DNA from: an uncultured Acidimicrobiales bacterium
Lineage (GTDB): Bacteria; Actinomycetota; Acidimicrobiia; Acidimicrobiales; Aldehydirespiratoraceae
Assembly: GCA_958296055.1 (NCBI GenBank)
Contig: CATQHS010000001.1
Coordinates: 1,332,277-1,396,276 of the forward strand
Direction: 5' to 3'
Length of the DNA stretch: 64,000 bases
In this document: positions 23,842 to 33,142 of the stretch, in pieces
How the letters are laid out: every line of letters starts with the position of its first letter
Position numbering within the stretch: the first letter of the stretch is position 1
The notes under the pieces: generated by a model
The model's database searches: none
Seen by the model: only the letters and a program-made list of their open reading frames with translations
Told to the model about the DNA's origin: nothing
Translations under genes and position numbers: made by a program

Positions 23842-25998
23842 CTACAGCGACACCACGACGATGAACACGCCGGCCAGCACCGCGGCCGCCGCGAACAGGA
23901 TGGCCGCGTACTGCTGGACCTTGCCGGTCTGCATGCCCCGCAGGCTCTCGCCCGCGGAGTCCGAGACCCGGCCCGCGCCGTCGATGATGACGTTGTCGAT
24001 GACGCCCTGGTCCAAGCGGTCGTAGACGGCCCGGCCCGCGGCCACCGCCGAGCGGCCCGCGCCGTCGACGACCGCGTCGATGACCTTCTGGTTGGTCCAG
24101 TAGGCGGCTTTGGCCGCGGGGCCCTTGACCCCGCCGGCGACGATCCCGGTGTAGAGGTGGTCGAAGTAGTACTTGTCGGCCAGCACCCGGTGGCCGGCCC
24201 GGGCCAGCTTGTTGGCGGCGGTGGGCCCGTCGGGCAGCTCGGTGAGGCTCTGGCCCTCGGCCCTAGACCGGGCCCGGACCTTCACGAAGTAGTAGCGGTA
24301 GGCGGCCGCCGCCCCGCCCAGGGCCACCAGAGTGGAGACGACGGCCAGCGACCAGCTCGGGGTGGCGTGGCCGATGGGCGGGAAGTAGGCGGCCACCGGC
24401 TCGACGTAGTGGCCGAAGCGCTCCTGCGCGGCTTCGGGCCAGAGCTGGAAGCCGGCCGGCATGTTGAACAGGCCGGCGACGACGGCCATGGCGGCCAGGG
24501 CGTACAGGGGGACCACGATGCGGGGGCCGGACTCGTGGGGGTGGCCCTCGCCCCGGTACCGGCCGAAGAAGGTGAGGTAGATCACCCTGGTCATGTAGGC
24601 CGCGGTCACCGCCGCGCCGGCCAGGCCCATCAGCAGCATGGCCGTGTAGGCGCCGTTGCCGCCGGTGCCGCCGAGCAGGCCCCAGCCCCCGGTGCCGGCC
24701 AGGATCTCGTCTTTGGACCAGAACCCGGCCAGCGGCGGCAGGCCCATGAGGGCGACGGTGGCCACCAAGAAGGTCCGGTAGGTGTGGGGCATGGCCCGGC
24801 GGAGCCCGCCCATGTTCTTCTTCATGTCGAAGCCGCCGGCGGCGTGGCTGACCGAGCCCGAGCCCAGGAACAGGCAGGCCTTGAAGAAGGCGTGGGTGAA
24901 GAGGTGGAACATGGCCGCGGTCCAGGCCCCCACCCCCAGGGCCATCACCATGTAGCCGAGCTGGCTGACGGTGGAGTAGGCCAGCACCTTCTTGATGTCG
25001 TTCTGGGTGAAGGCCAGCAGGCCCCCGAACAGCAGGGTGACCGCTCCCACCAGCGCCAGCAGGTTGACGCTGGAGGAGGCGATGGCCATGCCGTCCCAGA
25101 ACACCGGGTAGAGCCGGGCCACCATGAAGATGCCGGCCACCACCATGGTGGCGGCGTGGATGAGGGCCGACACCGGGGTGGGGCCGGCCATGGCGTCGGG
25201 CAGCCAGGTGTGCAGCACGAACTGGCCCGACTTGGACATGACCGCGGCGAGCAGGCACGCCGAGGCCGCCACCAGCGCGGTGTGGCTCACCTCGCCGGCG
25301 ACGATGCGGGAGTTGACGGTGAGGGTGTCGAAGGCGCCGCCCGCGGCGAAGAACAGGATGCTCATGCCCACCAGCAGGCCCACGTCGCCGACCCGGTTGG
25401 TGAGGAAGGCCTTGAGGGCGGCGTCGGAGTTGGCCTTGGCCTCCCACCAGTGGCCGATGAGCACGAACGAGCACACCCCCACCAGCTCCCAGCCCACGAT
25501 CATCTGCAGCAGGTTGTCGCTGAGGACGAAGAACAGCATGGCCGCGGTGAACAGGCTCAAGAAGGCGAAGAAGTGGGTGTAGCGGGCGTCGCCGGCCACG
25601 TAGTCGGTGCTGTAGACGTGCACCAGCAGCGACACGGCGGTGACCACCACCAGCATCATCACCGACAGGCCGTCCACCAGGATGCCGGCGTCGTAGCGGA
25701 CGCCGCCCGACACCAGCCACGACACCGACCGGTGCACGGCCGGGGCCGTCTCGTGGGCCCCGTGGTGGGCCACCCAGGCCACGGCCGCGGCGACGGCCAG
25801 CAAGAAGGAGGCGCCCACCGCCACCAGGCCCAGTTCCGAGCCCCGGCGGGGCATCCGCTTGCCGAAGGCCAGGATGGCGGCGAAAGACAGAGCGGGCAGC
25901 AGCGGGATCAGCCAGGCGTTGGCCAGGAACCAGTTGGCGTCCGATACCGACATGGGGCCGGTCGGCGCCGCTTCGGCGGCCAGGATCAGCAGGCCCAC
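23842..25998 (-). CDS. nuoL: NADH-quinone oxidoreductase subunit L (operon 1)
   Basis: A 718-residue antiporter-like subunit with a C-terminal extension. Motifs: 'DNLLQMIVGWELVGVCSFVLIGHWW', 'NRVGDVGLLVGM', 'HTWLPDAMAGPTPVSALIHAATM' and 'VLAYSTVSQLGYMVMALG'. It is longer than the operon 2 copy (625 residues), mostly in the C-terminal part that contains the lateral helix and an amphipathic tail. It is followed after 7 nt (relative to nuoK upstream) by normal operon spacing. Confidence 0.95.
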   Translation of the reverse strand: MGLLILAAEAAPTGPMSVSDANWFLANAWLIPLLPALSFAAILAFGKRMPRRGSELGLVAVGASFLLAVAAAVAWVAHHGAHETAPAVHRSVSWLVSGGVRYDAGILVDGLSVMMLVVVTAVSLLVHVYSTDYVAGDARYTHFFAFLSLFTAAMLFFVLSDNLLQMIVGWELVGVCSFVLIGHWWEAKANSDAALKAFLTNRVGDVGLLVGMSILFFAAGGAFDTLTVNSRIVAGEVSHTALVAASACLLAAVMSKSGQFVLHTWLPDAMAGPTPVSALIHAATMVVAGIFMVARLYPVFWDGMAIASSSVNLLALVGAVTLLFGGLLAFTQNDIKKVLAYSTVSQLGYMVMALGVGAWTAAMFHLFTHAFFKACLFLGSGSVSHAAGGFDMKKNMGGLRRAMPHTYRTFLVATVALMGLPPLAGFWSKDEILAGTGGWGLLGGTGGNGAYTAMLLMGLAGAAVTAAYMTRVIYLTFFGRYRGEGHPHESGPRIVVPLYALAAMAVVAGLFNMPAGFQLWPEAAQERFGHYVEPVAAYFPPIGHATPSWSLAVVSTLVALGGAAAAYRYYFVKVRARSRAEGQSLTELPDGPTAANKLARAGHRVLADKYYFDHLYTGIVAGGVKGPAAKAAYWTNQKVIDAVVDGAGRSAVAAGRAVYDRLDQGVIDNVIIDGAGRVSDSAGESLRGMQTGKVQQYAAILFAAAAVLAGVFIVVVSL

Positions 25999-26005
25999 GG
26001 TCGCC

Positions 26006-26305
26006 TCAGCCCTTCAGCATGTCGGCCTCGGAGAGGTCGATGCTGCGGCGGTTGCGGTACATCAACAAGACGATGGCCAAGCCGATGCCGACCTCGGCCG
26101 CGGCCACGGCGATGACGAACAGGGCGAACACCGCGCCCCCCACGTCGTCGTTCAGCGCTCCGAAGGCGACCAGGTTGATGTTGACCGAGTTCAAGATGAT
26201 CTCCACCGACATCAGCACCAGCACGCCGTTGCGGCGGGCCAGCACGCCGTACACCCCGATGCAGAACAGCACCGCCCCCAGCAGCAGGAACTGGTTCAAC
26301 AGCAT
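26006..26305 (-). CDS. nuoK: NADH-quinone oxidoreductase subunit K (operon 1)
   Basis: 99 residues, three helices: '[20 protein letters not shown]', '[19 protein letters not shown]' (conserved Glu in helix 2) and '[20 protein letters not shown]' (second Glu). Length is exactly the family norm. Its ATG overlaps the TAA of a 20-codon mini-ORF (TAATG) that bridges the gap from nuoJ. Confidence 0.95.
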   Translation of the reverse strand: MLLNQFLLLGAVLFCIGVYGVLARRNGVLVLMSVEIILNSVNINLVAFGALNDDVGGAVFALFVIAVAAAEVGIGLAIVLLMYRNRRSIDLSEADMLKG

Positions 26306-26389
26306 TATCGGCTCACCGGCAACGGTCGGATCAGTCCTTGCGGGCGGCAGGTCAGCTTCAACAGCACTGGCGGATCAGTCCTTGCGGGC
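26295..26389 (-). repeat. Duplicated nuoJ stop / nuoK start junction
   Basis: CGGATCAGTCCTTGCGGGC occurs at 26327-26345 and 26371-26389, and TTCAACAGCA at 26295-26304 and 26357-26366. The second copy lacks about 18 bp. The duplication adds a decoy nuoJ tail and nuoK start. Confidence 0.85.
26305..26367 (-). CDS. Putative bridging mini-ORF nuoJ-nuoK (20 aa)
   Basis: A GTG-initiated frame starting MLLKL (NuoK starts MLLNQ). It begins 7 nt after the nuoJ stop and ends in TAA sharing one base with the nuoK ATG. The nuoJ 3' end (19 bp) is repeated at 26327-26345 and 26371-26389, and the nuoK start (TTCAACAGCA) at 26295 and 26357, so the mini-ORF derives from a junction duplication. Confidence 0.3.
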   Translation of the reverse strand: MLLKLTCRPQGLIRPLPVSR

Positions 26390-26908
26390 CACCACTATGG
26401 CCCCGATCAAGGCGGCCAGCAGCAGCACCGACACCGCCTCGAAGGCGATTATGTACTGGCTGAAGATGGCGTCGGACACCAGGGAGGTCGGCTGGGGCTC
26501 GTTGATCACCAGCCGGGTGTCGGAGAAGCTCTCGATCAGGGCGCCGCCGGTCACCAGCCCCAGCAGCACCGCCACCACCGCGGCCATGACCCGCTTCTCG
26601 CCCGAGGCGGTCTCATCGTCGCCCATGGAGGCCCGGGTGAGCATGATCCCGAACAGGAACAGCACCACGATGGCGCCGACGTACACCAGCACCTGGGTGA
26701 CGGCCACGAACTCCGACCCCAGCAGGATGAACTGGGCCGCGGCTCCGGCCAGCACCAGCACCAGCCACAGGGCGGCGTGGACGACGTTGCGGGTGGTGAC
26801 GCAGCGGAAGGCCGAGAACACCATCACCGCGGCGATGGCGACAAAGAACACGTTTTGGGCCACTAGGAGATCGCCGTCGGCCGCGGCCGCGGCCAGCGCG
26901 CCGGTCAC
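26375..26908 (-). CDS. nuoJ: NADH-quinone oxidoreductase subunit J (operon 1)
   Basis: A 177-residue membrane subunit: '[20 protein letters not shown]' and '[17 protein letters not shown]' (the pi-bulge helix region) are diagnostic. It overlaps nuoI by 4 nt. Part of the proton-pumping membrane arm. Confidence 0.93.
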   Translation of the reverse strand: MTGALAAAAADGDLLVAQNVFFVAIAAVMVFSAFRCVTTRNVVHAALWLVLVLAGAAAQFILLGSEFVAVTQVLVYVGAIVVLFLFGIMLTRASMGDDETASGEKRVMAAVVAVLLGLVTGGALIESFSDTRLVINEPQPTSLVSDAIFSQYIIAFEAVSVLLLAALIGAIVVARKD

Positions 26909-27447
26909 GGGGCCGGGACCTTCCGCTTCTTGGCCTCCGACCCGGCCTCGTAGTCCTCAAAGTCGGGCACCGTCTCCATCCACTCCGACAGGCGGGACAT
27001 GTCATGGAGCAGGTCGGCGATGCGGGGCTCGGAGAACTCGTACTCGGGGCTCCAGAACAGGGCGTCGAAGGGGCACACCTCCACGCAGATGCCGCAGAAC
27101 ATGCACAGGGCGTAGTCGATGTCGAAGCGGTCGAGCTTGTTGACCAGGCGGGGCTTGCCCCCGGCCCGCCGGGGCGGCGCCTTCTCCTTGTGGCCCTCGA
27201 TGTAGATGCACCAGTCGGGGCACTCCCGGGCGCACAGCATGCAGGCGGTGCAGTTCCCCTCGTGCAGGGCGATCACGCCCCGGGCCCGGGTGGGGGGCGC
27301 CTCCTTCTCCCGGGGGTACTGCACGGTGGCCGCCCCTTTGGTCGGGGCCGGGACCAGGGTCTTGATCCCCCGGCGGGGGAACACGGTGCGCAGGATGGTG
27401 CCGCCGGTGACGGCCAGCCCCTTGAACAGCCCGGGCACTAGGGCCAT
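26905..27447 (-). CDS. nuoI: NADH-quinone oxidoreductase subunit I (operon 1)
   Basis: 180 residues with two [4Fe-4S] motifs, '[15 protein letters not shown]' and '[16 protein letters not shown]', carrying electrons towards NuoB. The N-terminus '[16 protein letters not shown]' is the usual amphipathic anchor. Because this operon lacks nuoEFG, NuoI is a likely entry point for ferredoxin electrons (inference). The gene is separated from nuoH by the foreign-looking tandem array at 27641-29219. Confidence 0.94.
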   Translation of the reverse strand: MALVPGLFKGLAVTGGTILRTVFPRRGIKTLVPAPTKGAATVQYPREKEAPPTRARGVIALHEGNCTACMLCARECPDWCIYIEGHKEKAPPRRAGGKPRLVNKLDRFDIDYALCMFCGICVEVCPFDALFWSPEYEFSEPRIADLLHDMSRLSEWMETVPDFEDYEAGSEAKKRKVPAP

Positions 27448-27640
27448 AACGCCGCCGCGGCCAGCGCGTCGGTCACGGCCGAACGCCGCCGATGAGACAG
27501 GTGCTCACAAGCTGTGACACGGGCCGCAAGCCTACCGAGGCTCCCGCGCCGTCCGCGTCACCGGGCGCCTCAACCGAGCCGTTCCCCGTGGATCGGCACG
27601 AGCATCCGCGGCCAAGTCGCCACGCCGGCGCGTCTGACGC
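27448..27640. other. Intergenic region between the paralogue array and nuoI
   Basis: 193 bp without a credible gene. It marks the right-hand (downstream) edge of the lower-GC insertion in the nuo operon. It may hold a secondary promoter for nuoI-N, but no clear box is visible. Confidence 0.5.
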
Positions 27641-28168
27641 CTACCTGCCGGGTTTGCGTTGCCGCAGTTCGCGTTGCACGCGAGGGCCGAACTCAACCCG
27701 AAAAGGCGCAGCGTGAACCGACACCGGATCGACGTCGATGCCCAGGAAGCGCAACCGCTCGACCACCCACTCCATCCAGAGTTCGTCGTCGCCCGGGCCG
27801 AGCATCAGAATTGCCGCTTTGGTGAGTTCGCGTCCATTAGCGGATTTCCATGAATTCACTGGCCCGGAAGACCACCCGCGGTCGTCTTTCAGAATCAAGC
27901 GCCGGCCGTCGCTCAGGTCCGCGAACTCCTCCGCGTAGAAGCTAAGCCTCCCCGACTCAAGCATCTTCTGCCGCTGGGCCAGCATCATTTCATGCGGGTG
28001 TGCAGTAGGGAGCCAGCCAAAACCCTCACGTTTCTCCGGCCTGGCGGCGTCAAGTTCTTCTGGAGTCGGAGGGCGGACGTAACCCGTCATATCGAGCTTC
28101 GGACGCCGCGGCGGAGCCGTCAAATCCTCCGTCTCAACTATTGCTCCCAGCGCAATGACGTCCAACAC
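27641..28168 (-). CDS. Hypothetical protein, tandem paralogue C (intact)
   Basis: A 175-residue acidic protein of unknown family. Landmarks are 'VIALGAIVETEDLTAPPR' at the N-terminus, 'FYAEEFADLSDGRRLILKDDRGW' in the middle and 'VDPVSVHAAPFRVEFGPRVQ' near the end. Starts GTG-TTG-GAC. It lies 6 nt after the stop of paralogue B. Three such genes in tandem inside a respiratory operon, with lower GC than neighbours, suggest an acquired accessory unit; small tandem paralogues of this kind are often immunity proteins, but nothing here proves it. Confidence 0.6.
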   Translation of the reverse strand: MLDVIALGAIVETEDLTAPPRRPKLDMTGYVRPPTPEELDAARPEKREGFGWLPTAHPHEMMLAQRQKMLESGRLSFYAEEFADLSDGRRLILKDDRGWSSGPVNSWKSANGRELTKAAILMLGPGDDELWMEWVVERLRFLGIDVDPVSVHAAPFRVEFGPRVQRELRQRKPGR

Positions 28169-28174
28169 TGACGC

Positions 28175-28691
28175 TTACCTACCAGATTTGCGCTGCCGCA
28201 GTTCGTATTGGACGCGGGGCCCGAACTCCACCTGAAAAGGTGCAGCATGAACCGACGCCGGATCGACATCAACGCCCAAGAAGCGCAACCGCTCAACCAT
28301 CCACTCCATCCAGTTCGTCGTCGCCCGGGTCCAGCATCAGAATTACTTCTATGGTGAGTTCATGTCCATTGGCCACTTTCCAGCTACTATCCGGGGAATT
28401 CACTGGCCAATGAGCCCAACCGCGGTCGTCCTTCAGGATCACCCGACGGCCGTCACTCAAGTCCACGAACTCCTCCGCGTAGAACTGAGGCCTCCCCGAC
28501 TCAAGCATCCTCTGACGCTCGACTAGCAGCCCTTCAGGGTGAGGGCCCCTACGAGGAAGCGGCCTAGCGATGCCGAGTTCTTCAGGTGCAGGACGATGGA
28601 CGCAATAACCCCCATAGAGAATGGGCCACCTCGGAGGGCCCGTCAAGTCCTCCGTCTCAACAATTGCCCCCAGCGCAGTGACATCCAACAC
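28175..28691 (-). pseudogene. Hypothetical paralogue B, frameshifted
   Basis: A copy of the same 172- to 175-residue protein, starting GTG 28691. A 2-bp loss in a CTCT stretch (near 28310; paralogue C has CTCTGG where this has CTGG) shifts the frame after 'DPGDDEL', ending the upstream-fused frame at 28293. The remaining codons down to the TAA at 28175 are intact in the other frame and encode 'VDPASVHAAPFQVEFGP'. Confidence 0.8.
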
Positions 28692-29219
28692 CGACGCCTG
28701 CCCGCCGGGTTTGCGTTGCCGCAACTCGCGCTGCACTCGGGGGCCGAACTCAACCCGAAAAGGTGCAGCATGAACCGACACCGGATCGACATCGACGCCA
28801 AAGAAACCCAACCGCTCAACCACCCACTCTGTCCAGAACTCACTGTAATCTGGTTGAAGAATGGAAGCCGCATCGAAGGTCAGAGAGCATCCATTGGCCA
28901 CTTTCCACAAACTGCCCGAAGACCAACCGCGGTCGTCCTTGAGAATCACGCGCCGACCGTCGCTCAAGTCCGCGAACTCCTCCGCGTAGAACTGAGGCCT
29001 CCCCGACTCAAGCATCCTTTTACGCTGGGCCAGCTTCATTTCAGGCGAAGCAGGCATGTAGCCCCCGCCAGAACTCCTGAGTTCTTCTAATCTAACATCA
29101 AATTCCTCAGGAGTCAGAGGAGGGTCGACGTAACCTCTCATATCGAGCTTCGGATGCCGCGGAGGGGCCGTCAAATCTTCCGTCTCAACTATTGCCCCCA
29201 ACGCAATAACGTCTAACAC
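28293..29219 (-). CDS. Hypothetical paralogue A fused by stop loss to the broken paralogue B
   Basis: A 308-codon frame. Residues 1-173 (29219-28701) are a full paralogue A. Its expected stop TAG is CAG (28698-28700), so the frame reads on through the 6-nt spacer into paralogue B until B's frameshift. The protein thus contains about one and three-quarter copies. The start is GTG 29219, as in the other copies. Function unknown. Confidence 0.65.
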   Translation of the reverse strand: MLDVIALGAIVETEDLTAPPRHPKLDMRGYVDPPLTPEEFDVRLEELRSSGGGYMPASPEMKLAQRKRMLESGRPQFYAEEFADLSDGRRVILKDDRGWSSGSLWKVANGCSLTFDAASILQPDYSEFWTEWVVERLGFFGVDVDPVSVHAAPFRVEFGPRVQRELRQRKPGGQASVLDVTALGAIVETEDLTGPPRWPILYGGYCVHRPAPEELGIARPLPRRGPHPEGLLVERQRMLESGRPQFYAEEFVDLSDGRRVILKDDRGWAHWPVNSPDSSWKVANGHELTIEVILMLDPGDDELDGVDG

Positions 29220-29315
29220 AGCTCATTCTCCACTCGGTTAGGACCAGTTTGGCGGCTAACCACTTGATTCTTTTGGCCTGCATGTCGGATCCGGGTGGGT
29301 TCGGCTGGGCCTTGT
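29220..29315. other. Spacer between nuoH and the paralogue array
   Basis: 96 bp with relatively high AT content, marking the upstream edge of the insertion. It contains an open 32-codon frame from 29283 with no support. No terminator hairpin is seen, so the operon may read through. Confidence 0.4.
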
Positions 29316-30347
29316 TCAGACCAGGACTTTGAGGACGCCGGTGACCACGATGTTGGCCAGGGCGATGGGGATGAGGAACTTCCAGGCCAGGCGCTGAAGC
29401 TGGTCCTCGCGGAAGCGGGGGAAGGTGAACCGGAACCAGAAGATGAGAAACGACAGGCCGACGATCTTGACCATCAGCACCACCGGCCCCAGCACGTTGA
29501 ACAGGTTGTCGGCCGGGTCGAGGCCGGGCACGTACCAGCCGCCCAAGAACAGCACCGCGGCGATGGCCGAGAACACGCCGGCGGTGGCGAACTCGCCGAT
29601 GAAGAACAGCAGGAACCGCAGGCCCGAGTACTCGGTCATGTAGCCGGTGACCAGCTCCGACTCGGCCACCGGCATGTCGAAGGGGGTCTGGGTGAGCTCG
29701 GCCTGCATGGCGATCATGAACACCGCGAACCCCACGAACTGGGTGATGACGAAGGGGTTGCCGATGCCGCCCCAGCCGAAGATCTCGCCGTCGGCCTGGG
29801 CCAGCACAATGCCTTGCATGTTCATGGTCTCGGCCTGGATCACCACCCCGACCACAGCCAGGATGAGGGGCAGCTCGTAGGCGATGAGCTGGCCGGTGGC
29901 CCGCAGGCCGCCCATCAGCGAGTACTTGGAGGCCGAGCCCCAGCCCGCCATCAAGATGCCGATCACCGACACCGAGCTGACGGCCAGGGCCAGGTAGATG
30001 CCCAGGTCGTTGTCTATGAAGAAGGCGTCGGGTCCGCCGGGCAGCACCACCACCAGCAAGAAGGTGGACACCAGCACCACGAAGGGGGCGGCCTTGAACA
30101 CGAACCGGTCGGCCCGCCGGGGGACGATGTCCTCCTTCTGGATGAACTTGCCCACCTCGGCCAAAAGCTGCAGCGAGCCGTAGGGGCCGGCCTCCATGGG
30201 GCCGAGGCGGCTCTGCATGAAGCTCACCAGCTTGAACAGGTGCAAGTACACCAGGGTCCCGGCCGGGATGAGCACGGCCACCAGCCCCACCACCACCCGG
30301 ATGGAGGTCTGCTGCCACCAGGCCAGCTCGGCCAAGATAAGGGTCAT
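29316..30347 (-). CDS. nuoH: NADH-quinone oxidoreductase subunit H (operon 1)
   Basis: A 343-residue, eight-helix subunit forming the quinone site. It has 'FMQSRLGPMEAGPYGSLQLLAEVGKFIQKED', of which 'RLGPMEAGPYG' is the hallmark, 'DMPVAESELVTGYMTEYSG' (conserved Glu loop) and 'FLIFWFRFTFPRFREDQL'. ATG 30347 overlaps the TGA of the bridging mini-ORF behind nuoD. It is normal in length, unlike the longer operon 2 copy (429). Confidence 0.95.
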   Translation of the reverse strand: MTLILAELAWWQQTSIRVVVGLVAVLIPAGTLVYLHLFKLVSFMQSRLGPMEAGPYGSLQLLAEVGKFIQKEDIVPRRADRFVFKAAPFVVLVSTFLLVVVLPGGPDAFFIDNDLGIYLALAVSSVSVIGILMAGWGSASKYSLMGGLRATGQLIAYELPLILAVVGVVIQAETMNMQGIVLAQADGEIFGWGGIGNPFVITQFVGFAVFMIAMQAELTQTPFDMPVAESELVTGYMTEYSGLRFLLFFIGEFATAGVFSAIAAVLFLGGWYVPGLDPADNLFNVLGPVVLMVKIVGLSFLIFWFRFTFPRFREDQLQRLAWKFLIPIALANIVVTGVLKVLV

Positions 30348-30391
30348 GGCCGCGCCCCCGCGGCGCCGGTTGTCGCCAGAGTGCCGGTCAT
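30344..30391 (-). CDS. Putative bridging mini-ORF nuoD-nuoH (15 aa)
   Basis: ATG overlaps the nuoD stop (ATGA) and TGA overlaps the nuoH ATG (ATGA). It starts MTGTL, while NuoH starts MTLIL. It fills the gap between nuoD and nuoH exactly. No ribosome site of its own is obvious. Confidence 0.3.
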   Translation of the reverse strand: MTGTLATTGAAGARP

Positions 30392-31566
30392 CGGTCGATG
30401 TCTCCGAGGATGAAGTACAGGCTGCCCAGGATGGTGATTATGTCGGGCACGTACACCCCCTTGAGCAGCCACGGGGTGATCGACACGTTGGAGAACGACG
30501 CCGAGCGGATCTTGACCCTAAACGGCGCCAGGTCGCCCTTGGACACCACGTAGTAGCCCATGATCCCCAGCGGGTTCTCGGTCTCGACGTAGGCCTCTCC
30601 GGCCGGCACTTTGATGATGCGGGGCACCTTGGCCATGATCGGCCCCGGCGGCAGCCCGTCGAGGAGCTGATCCACCATCCGGGTCGCCTCCCGGGTCTCC
30701 TGGAGCCGCACCCAGAAACGGGCGAAGGAGTCGCCGTCGGGATGGGTCCACACCCTCCAGTCGAGTTGGTCGTGGACCAAGCCGCAGGGGGCGTCGCGGC
30801 GGAGGTCCCAGTCCACGCCCGAGGCCCGGATGTTGGCGCCGGAGAGCCCGTAGCCCAGCCCGACCTTGGCCGGGATCACCCCTATGCCCCGGGTCCGGGC
30901 CTGGAAGATCTCGTTGCCCTCCACCAGCTCCTCGATCTGATCGCAAAAGTTTCGGATCTTCTTGAGGGCCTGCTTGGTCTCGGCCGCCCACCCGGCCGGG
31001 AGGTCGTCCTTGAGCCCGCCGATGCGGTCGAAGTTGGGGTGGAACCGGCCCCCGGTGGCGGCCTCTATCTGGTTGAGCACGTGCTCGCGGTCCCGGAAGG
31101 CGAAGAAGACCGGGGTGATGGCCCCCACCTGCACGGCCATGTCGCCCAAAAACAGGGTGACGTTGGCGATGCGGCTGAGCTCGAACAGCGCGGTGCGGAT
31201 CCACTGAGCCCTCAGCGGCGCCTCCACCTCCATGAGCTGCTCGGCGGCCAGGATGAACGGCACCTCGTTGGCGAAGCTGCCCAGCCAGTCGATGCGGTTT
31301 ATGAGGGTGGTGACCTGGGGGTAGGTCCTCACCTCGGCCAGCTTCTCGTAGCCGCGGTGCATGTAGCCCATCACCGGCTCGGCTGCTATCACCTGCTCGC
31401 CGTCGAGCTTGGCCACGATCCGCAGGGTGCCGTGGGTGGCCGGGTGCTGGGGGCCGATGTTGAGGGTCATGCCCTCGGTCTCGATCTCGAGGTTGACCCG
31501 GGCGTCGGCGGCCTGGCCCGCGATGTAGCGGAGCTGCTCGCCGGCCGCGGGCGGTGCCGCGGTCAC
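30388..31566 (-). CDS. nuoD: NADH-quinone oxidoreductase subunit D (operon 1)
   Basis: 392 residues related to the large subunit of [NiFe] hydrogenases. It has 'LNIGPQHPATHGTLRIVAKLDGE', of which 'GPQHPATHG' lines the quinone site, then 'EPVMGYMHRGYEK', 'DWLGSFANEVPF' and C-terminal 'ILGSLYFILGDIDR'. Contains no cluster itself. The adjacent NDUFAF7 homologue would be expected to act on this subunit. Start GTG 31566 overlaps the mini-ORF stop. Confidence 0.95.
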   Translation of the reverse strand: MTAAPPAAGEQLRYIAGQAADARVNLEIETEGMTLNIGPQHPATHGTLRIVAKLDGEQVIAAEPVMGYMHRGYEKLAEVRTYPQVTTLINRIDWLGSFANEVPFILAAEQLMEVEAPLRAQWIRTALFELSRIANVTLFLGDMAVQVGAITPVFFAFRDREHVLNQIEAATGGRFHPNFDRIGGLKDDLPAGWAAETKQALKKIRNFCDQIEELVEGNEIFQARTRGIGVIPAKVGLGYGLSGANIRASGVDWDLRRDAPCGLVHDQLDWRVWTHPDGDSFARFWVRLQETREATRMVDQLLDGLPPGPIMAKVPRIIKVPAGEAYVETENPLGIMGYYVVSKGDLAPFRVKIRSASFSNVSITPWLLKGVYVPDIITILGSLYFILGDIDR

Positions 31567-31607
31567 CGGCTCTCCGCTCTTCCGGGCCAGCCAGCCGCCG
31601 CGGTCAC
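31563..31607 (-). CDS. Putative bridging mini-ORF nuoC-nuoD (14 aa)
   Basis: GTG overlaps the nuoC stop and TGA overlaps the nuoD start (GTGA at both ends). It begins MTAA like NuoD (GTGACCGCGGC shared) and carries a GGAGAG ribosome-site-like string before its end. Derived from a start-region duplication. Confidence 0.3.
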   Translation of the reverse strand: MTAAAGWPGRAESR

Positions 31608-32308
31608 GGGGCCTCCGCCCCGTCCGAGCCGGTGCTGGCGCCGGGGCCTTCGCCGGGCATCAGCTCCATGTCCACGATCCCGGGCCAGGGCTTCACCCGC
31701 CGGGCCAGCAGCGGGTAGTCCTTGCGCAGCGGGTTGCCCTCGAATTCGCTGGGCAGGTAGATGTGGCGCAGCCCGGGGTGGCCGTCGAAGTCGATGCCGA
31801 ACATCTCCCAGGCCTCGCGCTCGTGCCAGTCGGCGCCGGAGTAGACCGGCGTCCAGCTCGCGGCCCGCAGGTCGTCGTCGGGCAGGTCGGCCTTGGCCGT
31901 CAGCGAGCGGCGCCCGGCCGGGTCGTTGACCCGGGCCAGCAACTGGAAGCGGGTGTCGCCGCCGGCCGCCCCGGTCTGCATGGGCCCGGGGTCCTTGGGC
32001 TCGGGAGGGTCGAGGGCGTTGTCGACCTGGCTGTCCATGTCCCGCCCGAACGGCGACGGCAGCCAGTCGATGGCCGACAGGAAGCCGAAGTAGACGAAGC
32101 CCAGCCCGGAGCGCAGGTACTCGGCCAGCGGCCCCCAGGCACCCCGCTCGACCCTGACGCATAGGTCGCGCCCGGCCCGCAGTTCCGAGCCGACCAGGGC
32201 CGGGCCCAGCTCGGCCGCCAGCGCCTCCAGCAGTCCCTCCCGGACCGGATCGGCTCCGGCTACGGCGGCGGCCCCAGCCCCGGCGTCAGCCGACGACAAT
32301 CGGCTCAC
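31604..32308 (-). CDS. nuoC: NADH-quinone oxidoreductase subunit C (operon 1)
   Basis: 234 residues. The family core is '[18 protein letters not shown]'-like, then '[27 protein letters not shown]' with '[10 protein letters not shown]' diagnostic, and 'NPLRKDYPL'. Peripheral-arm subunit contacting NuoD and NuoB. The N-terminal 40 residues and the segment around residue 110 are Pro/Asp-rich and variable. Confidence 0.92.
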   Translation of the reverse strand: MSRLSSADAGAGAAAVAGADPVREGLLEALAAELGPALVGSELRAGRDLCVRVERGAWGPLAEYLRSGLGFVYFGFLSAIDWLPSPFGRDMDSQVDNALDPPEPKDPGPMQTGAAGGDTRFQLLARVNDPAGRRSLTAKADLPDDDLRAASWTPVYSGADWHEREAWEMFGIDFDGHPGLRHIYLPSEFEGNPLRKDYPLLARRVKPWPGIVDMELMPGEGPGASTGSDGAEAP

Positions 32309-32786
32309 CCCTCCAGCGCTCGGCCATGTCCTCGTTGCGGATGCGCTCCTGGAGCATGACGATGCCCTCCAGCAGGGCCTCGGGCCTCGGCGGGCAGCCG
32401 GGCACGTACACGTCGACGGGCACGATCTGGTCGACGCCCTTGGTGACCGAGTAGCTGTCCCAGTAGGGGCCGCCGCAGTTGGCGCACGACCCCATGGAGA
32501 TCACGTACTTGGGCTCGGGCATCTGCTCGTAGAGGCGGCGCACCGCCGGGGCCATCTTGTCGGTGACGGTGCCCGAGATCACCACCAAGTCGGCCTGGCG
32601 GGGGCTGGCCGGCAGTGGGATCACCCCCAGGCGCATCACGTCGTAGCGGGGCGAGCCGAAGGCGGCCCCCATCTCGATGGCGCAGCAGGCCAGGCCCCAC
32701 TGGTACACCCACAGGGAGTACTTGCGGCTCATGTTCAACAGGGCGGTCAGCGGCTTGGGGACCTTGCCCGACTCCACTAGACCCAT
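32286..32786 (-). CDS. nuoB: NADH-quinone oxidoreductase subunit B (operon 1)
   Basis: 166 residues with the N2 cluster ligands in '[10 protein letters not shown]', '[10 protein letters not shown]' and '[12 protein letters not shown]'. ATG 32786 is chosen because '[12 protein letters not shown]' precedes the conserved core; upstream codons in the same frame are a shadow of nuoA. Start overlaps the nuoA stop region by about 10 nt, and the 3' end overlaps nuoC by about 20 nt. Confidence 0.95.
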   Translation of the reverse strand: MGLVESGKVPKPLTALLNMSRKYSLWVYQWGLACCAIEMGAAFGSPRYDVMRLGVIPLPASPRQADLVVISGTVTDKMAPAVRRLYEQMPEPKYVISMGSCANCGGPYWDSYSVTKGVDQIVPVDVYVPGCPPRPEALLEGIVMLQERIRNEDMAERWRGEPIVVG

Positions 32787-33142
32787 CGCAGCATCCCCTT
32801 GCGCCAGGCGTAGAGCAGGCCCAGCAGCAGGATGAAAATGAAGATGGCCATCTCCACCAGGCCGAACATCCCGTAGGCCTCCAGCCGGGTGGCCCACGGA
32901 AAGATGAACACCGCCTCCACGTCGAACATCACGAACAGCAGGGCGAACACGTAGTAGCGGATGTTGGCCTGCGACCACCCGTCGCCGATCGGGTCCACGC
33001 CCGACTCGTAGTTCTCGGTCTTGGCCGGGGTGGGCCTCGACGGCCGCAGCAGCCGCCCCAAGCCCAGGAAAGCGCCGACCAGCACCACGCCCAGCGCCCC
33101 GAAGATCCCGACGGTCAGGTAGGTGCGCAGGAACTCCGACAT
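32777..33142 (-). CDS. nuoA: NADH-quinone oxidoreductase subunit A (operon 1)
   Basis: 121 residues, three helices. Family motif '[41 protein letters not shown]' contains 'YESGVDP' and '[14 protein letters not shown]'. First gene of the 11-subunit operon, with order A-B-C-D-H-(array)-I-J-K-L-M-N. Confidence 0.95.
   Translation of the reverse strand: MSEFLRTYLTVGIFGALGVVLVGAFLGLGRLLRPSRPTPAKTENYESGVDPIGDGWSQANIRYYVFALLFVMFDVEAVFIFPWATRLEAYGMFGLVEMAIFIFILLLGLLYAWRKGMLRWV

Noticed and set aside
29185..29283. 32-codon ORF between nuoH and the paralogue array
   Set aside because: Overlaps the start of paralogue A in another frame, no similarity to either neighbour's ends, no ribosome site.
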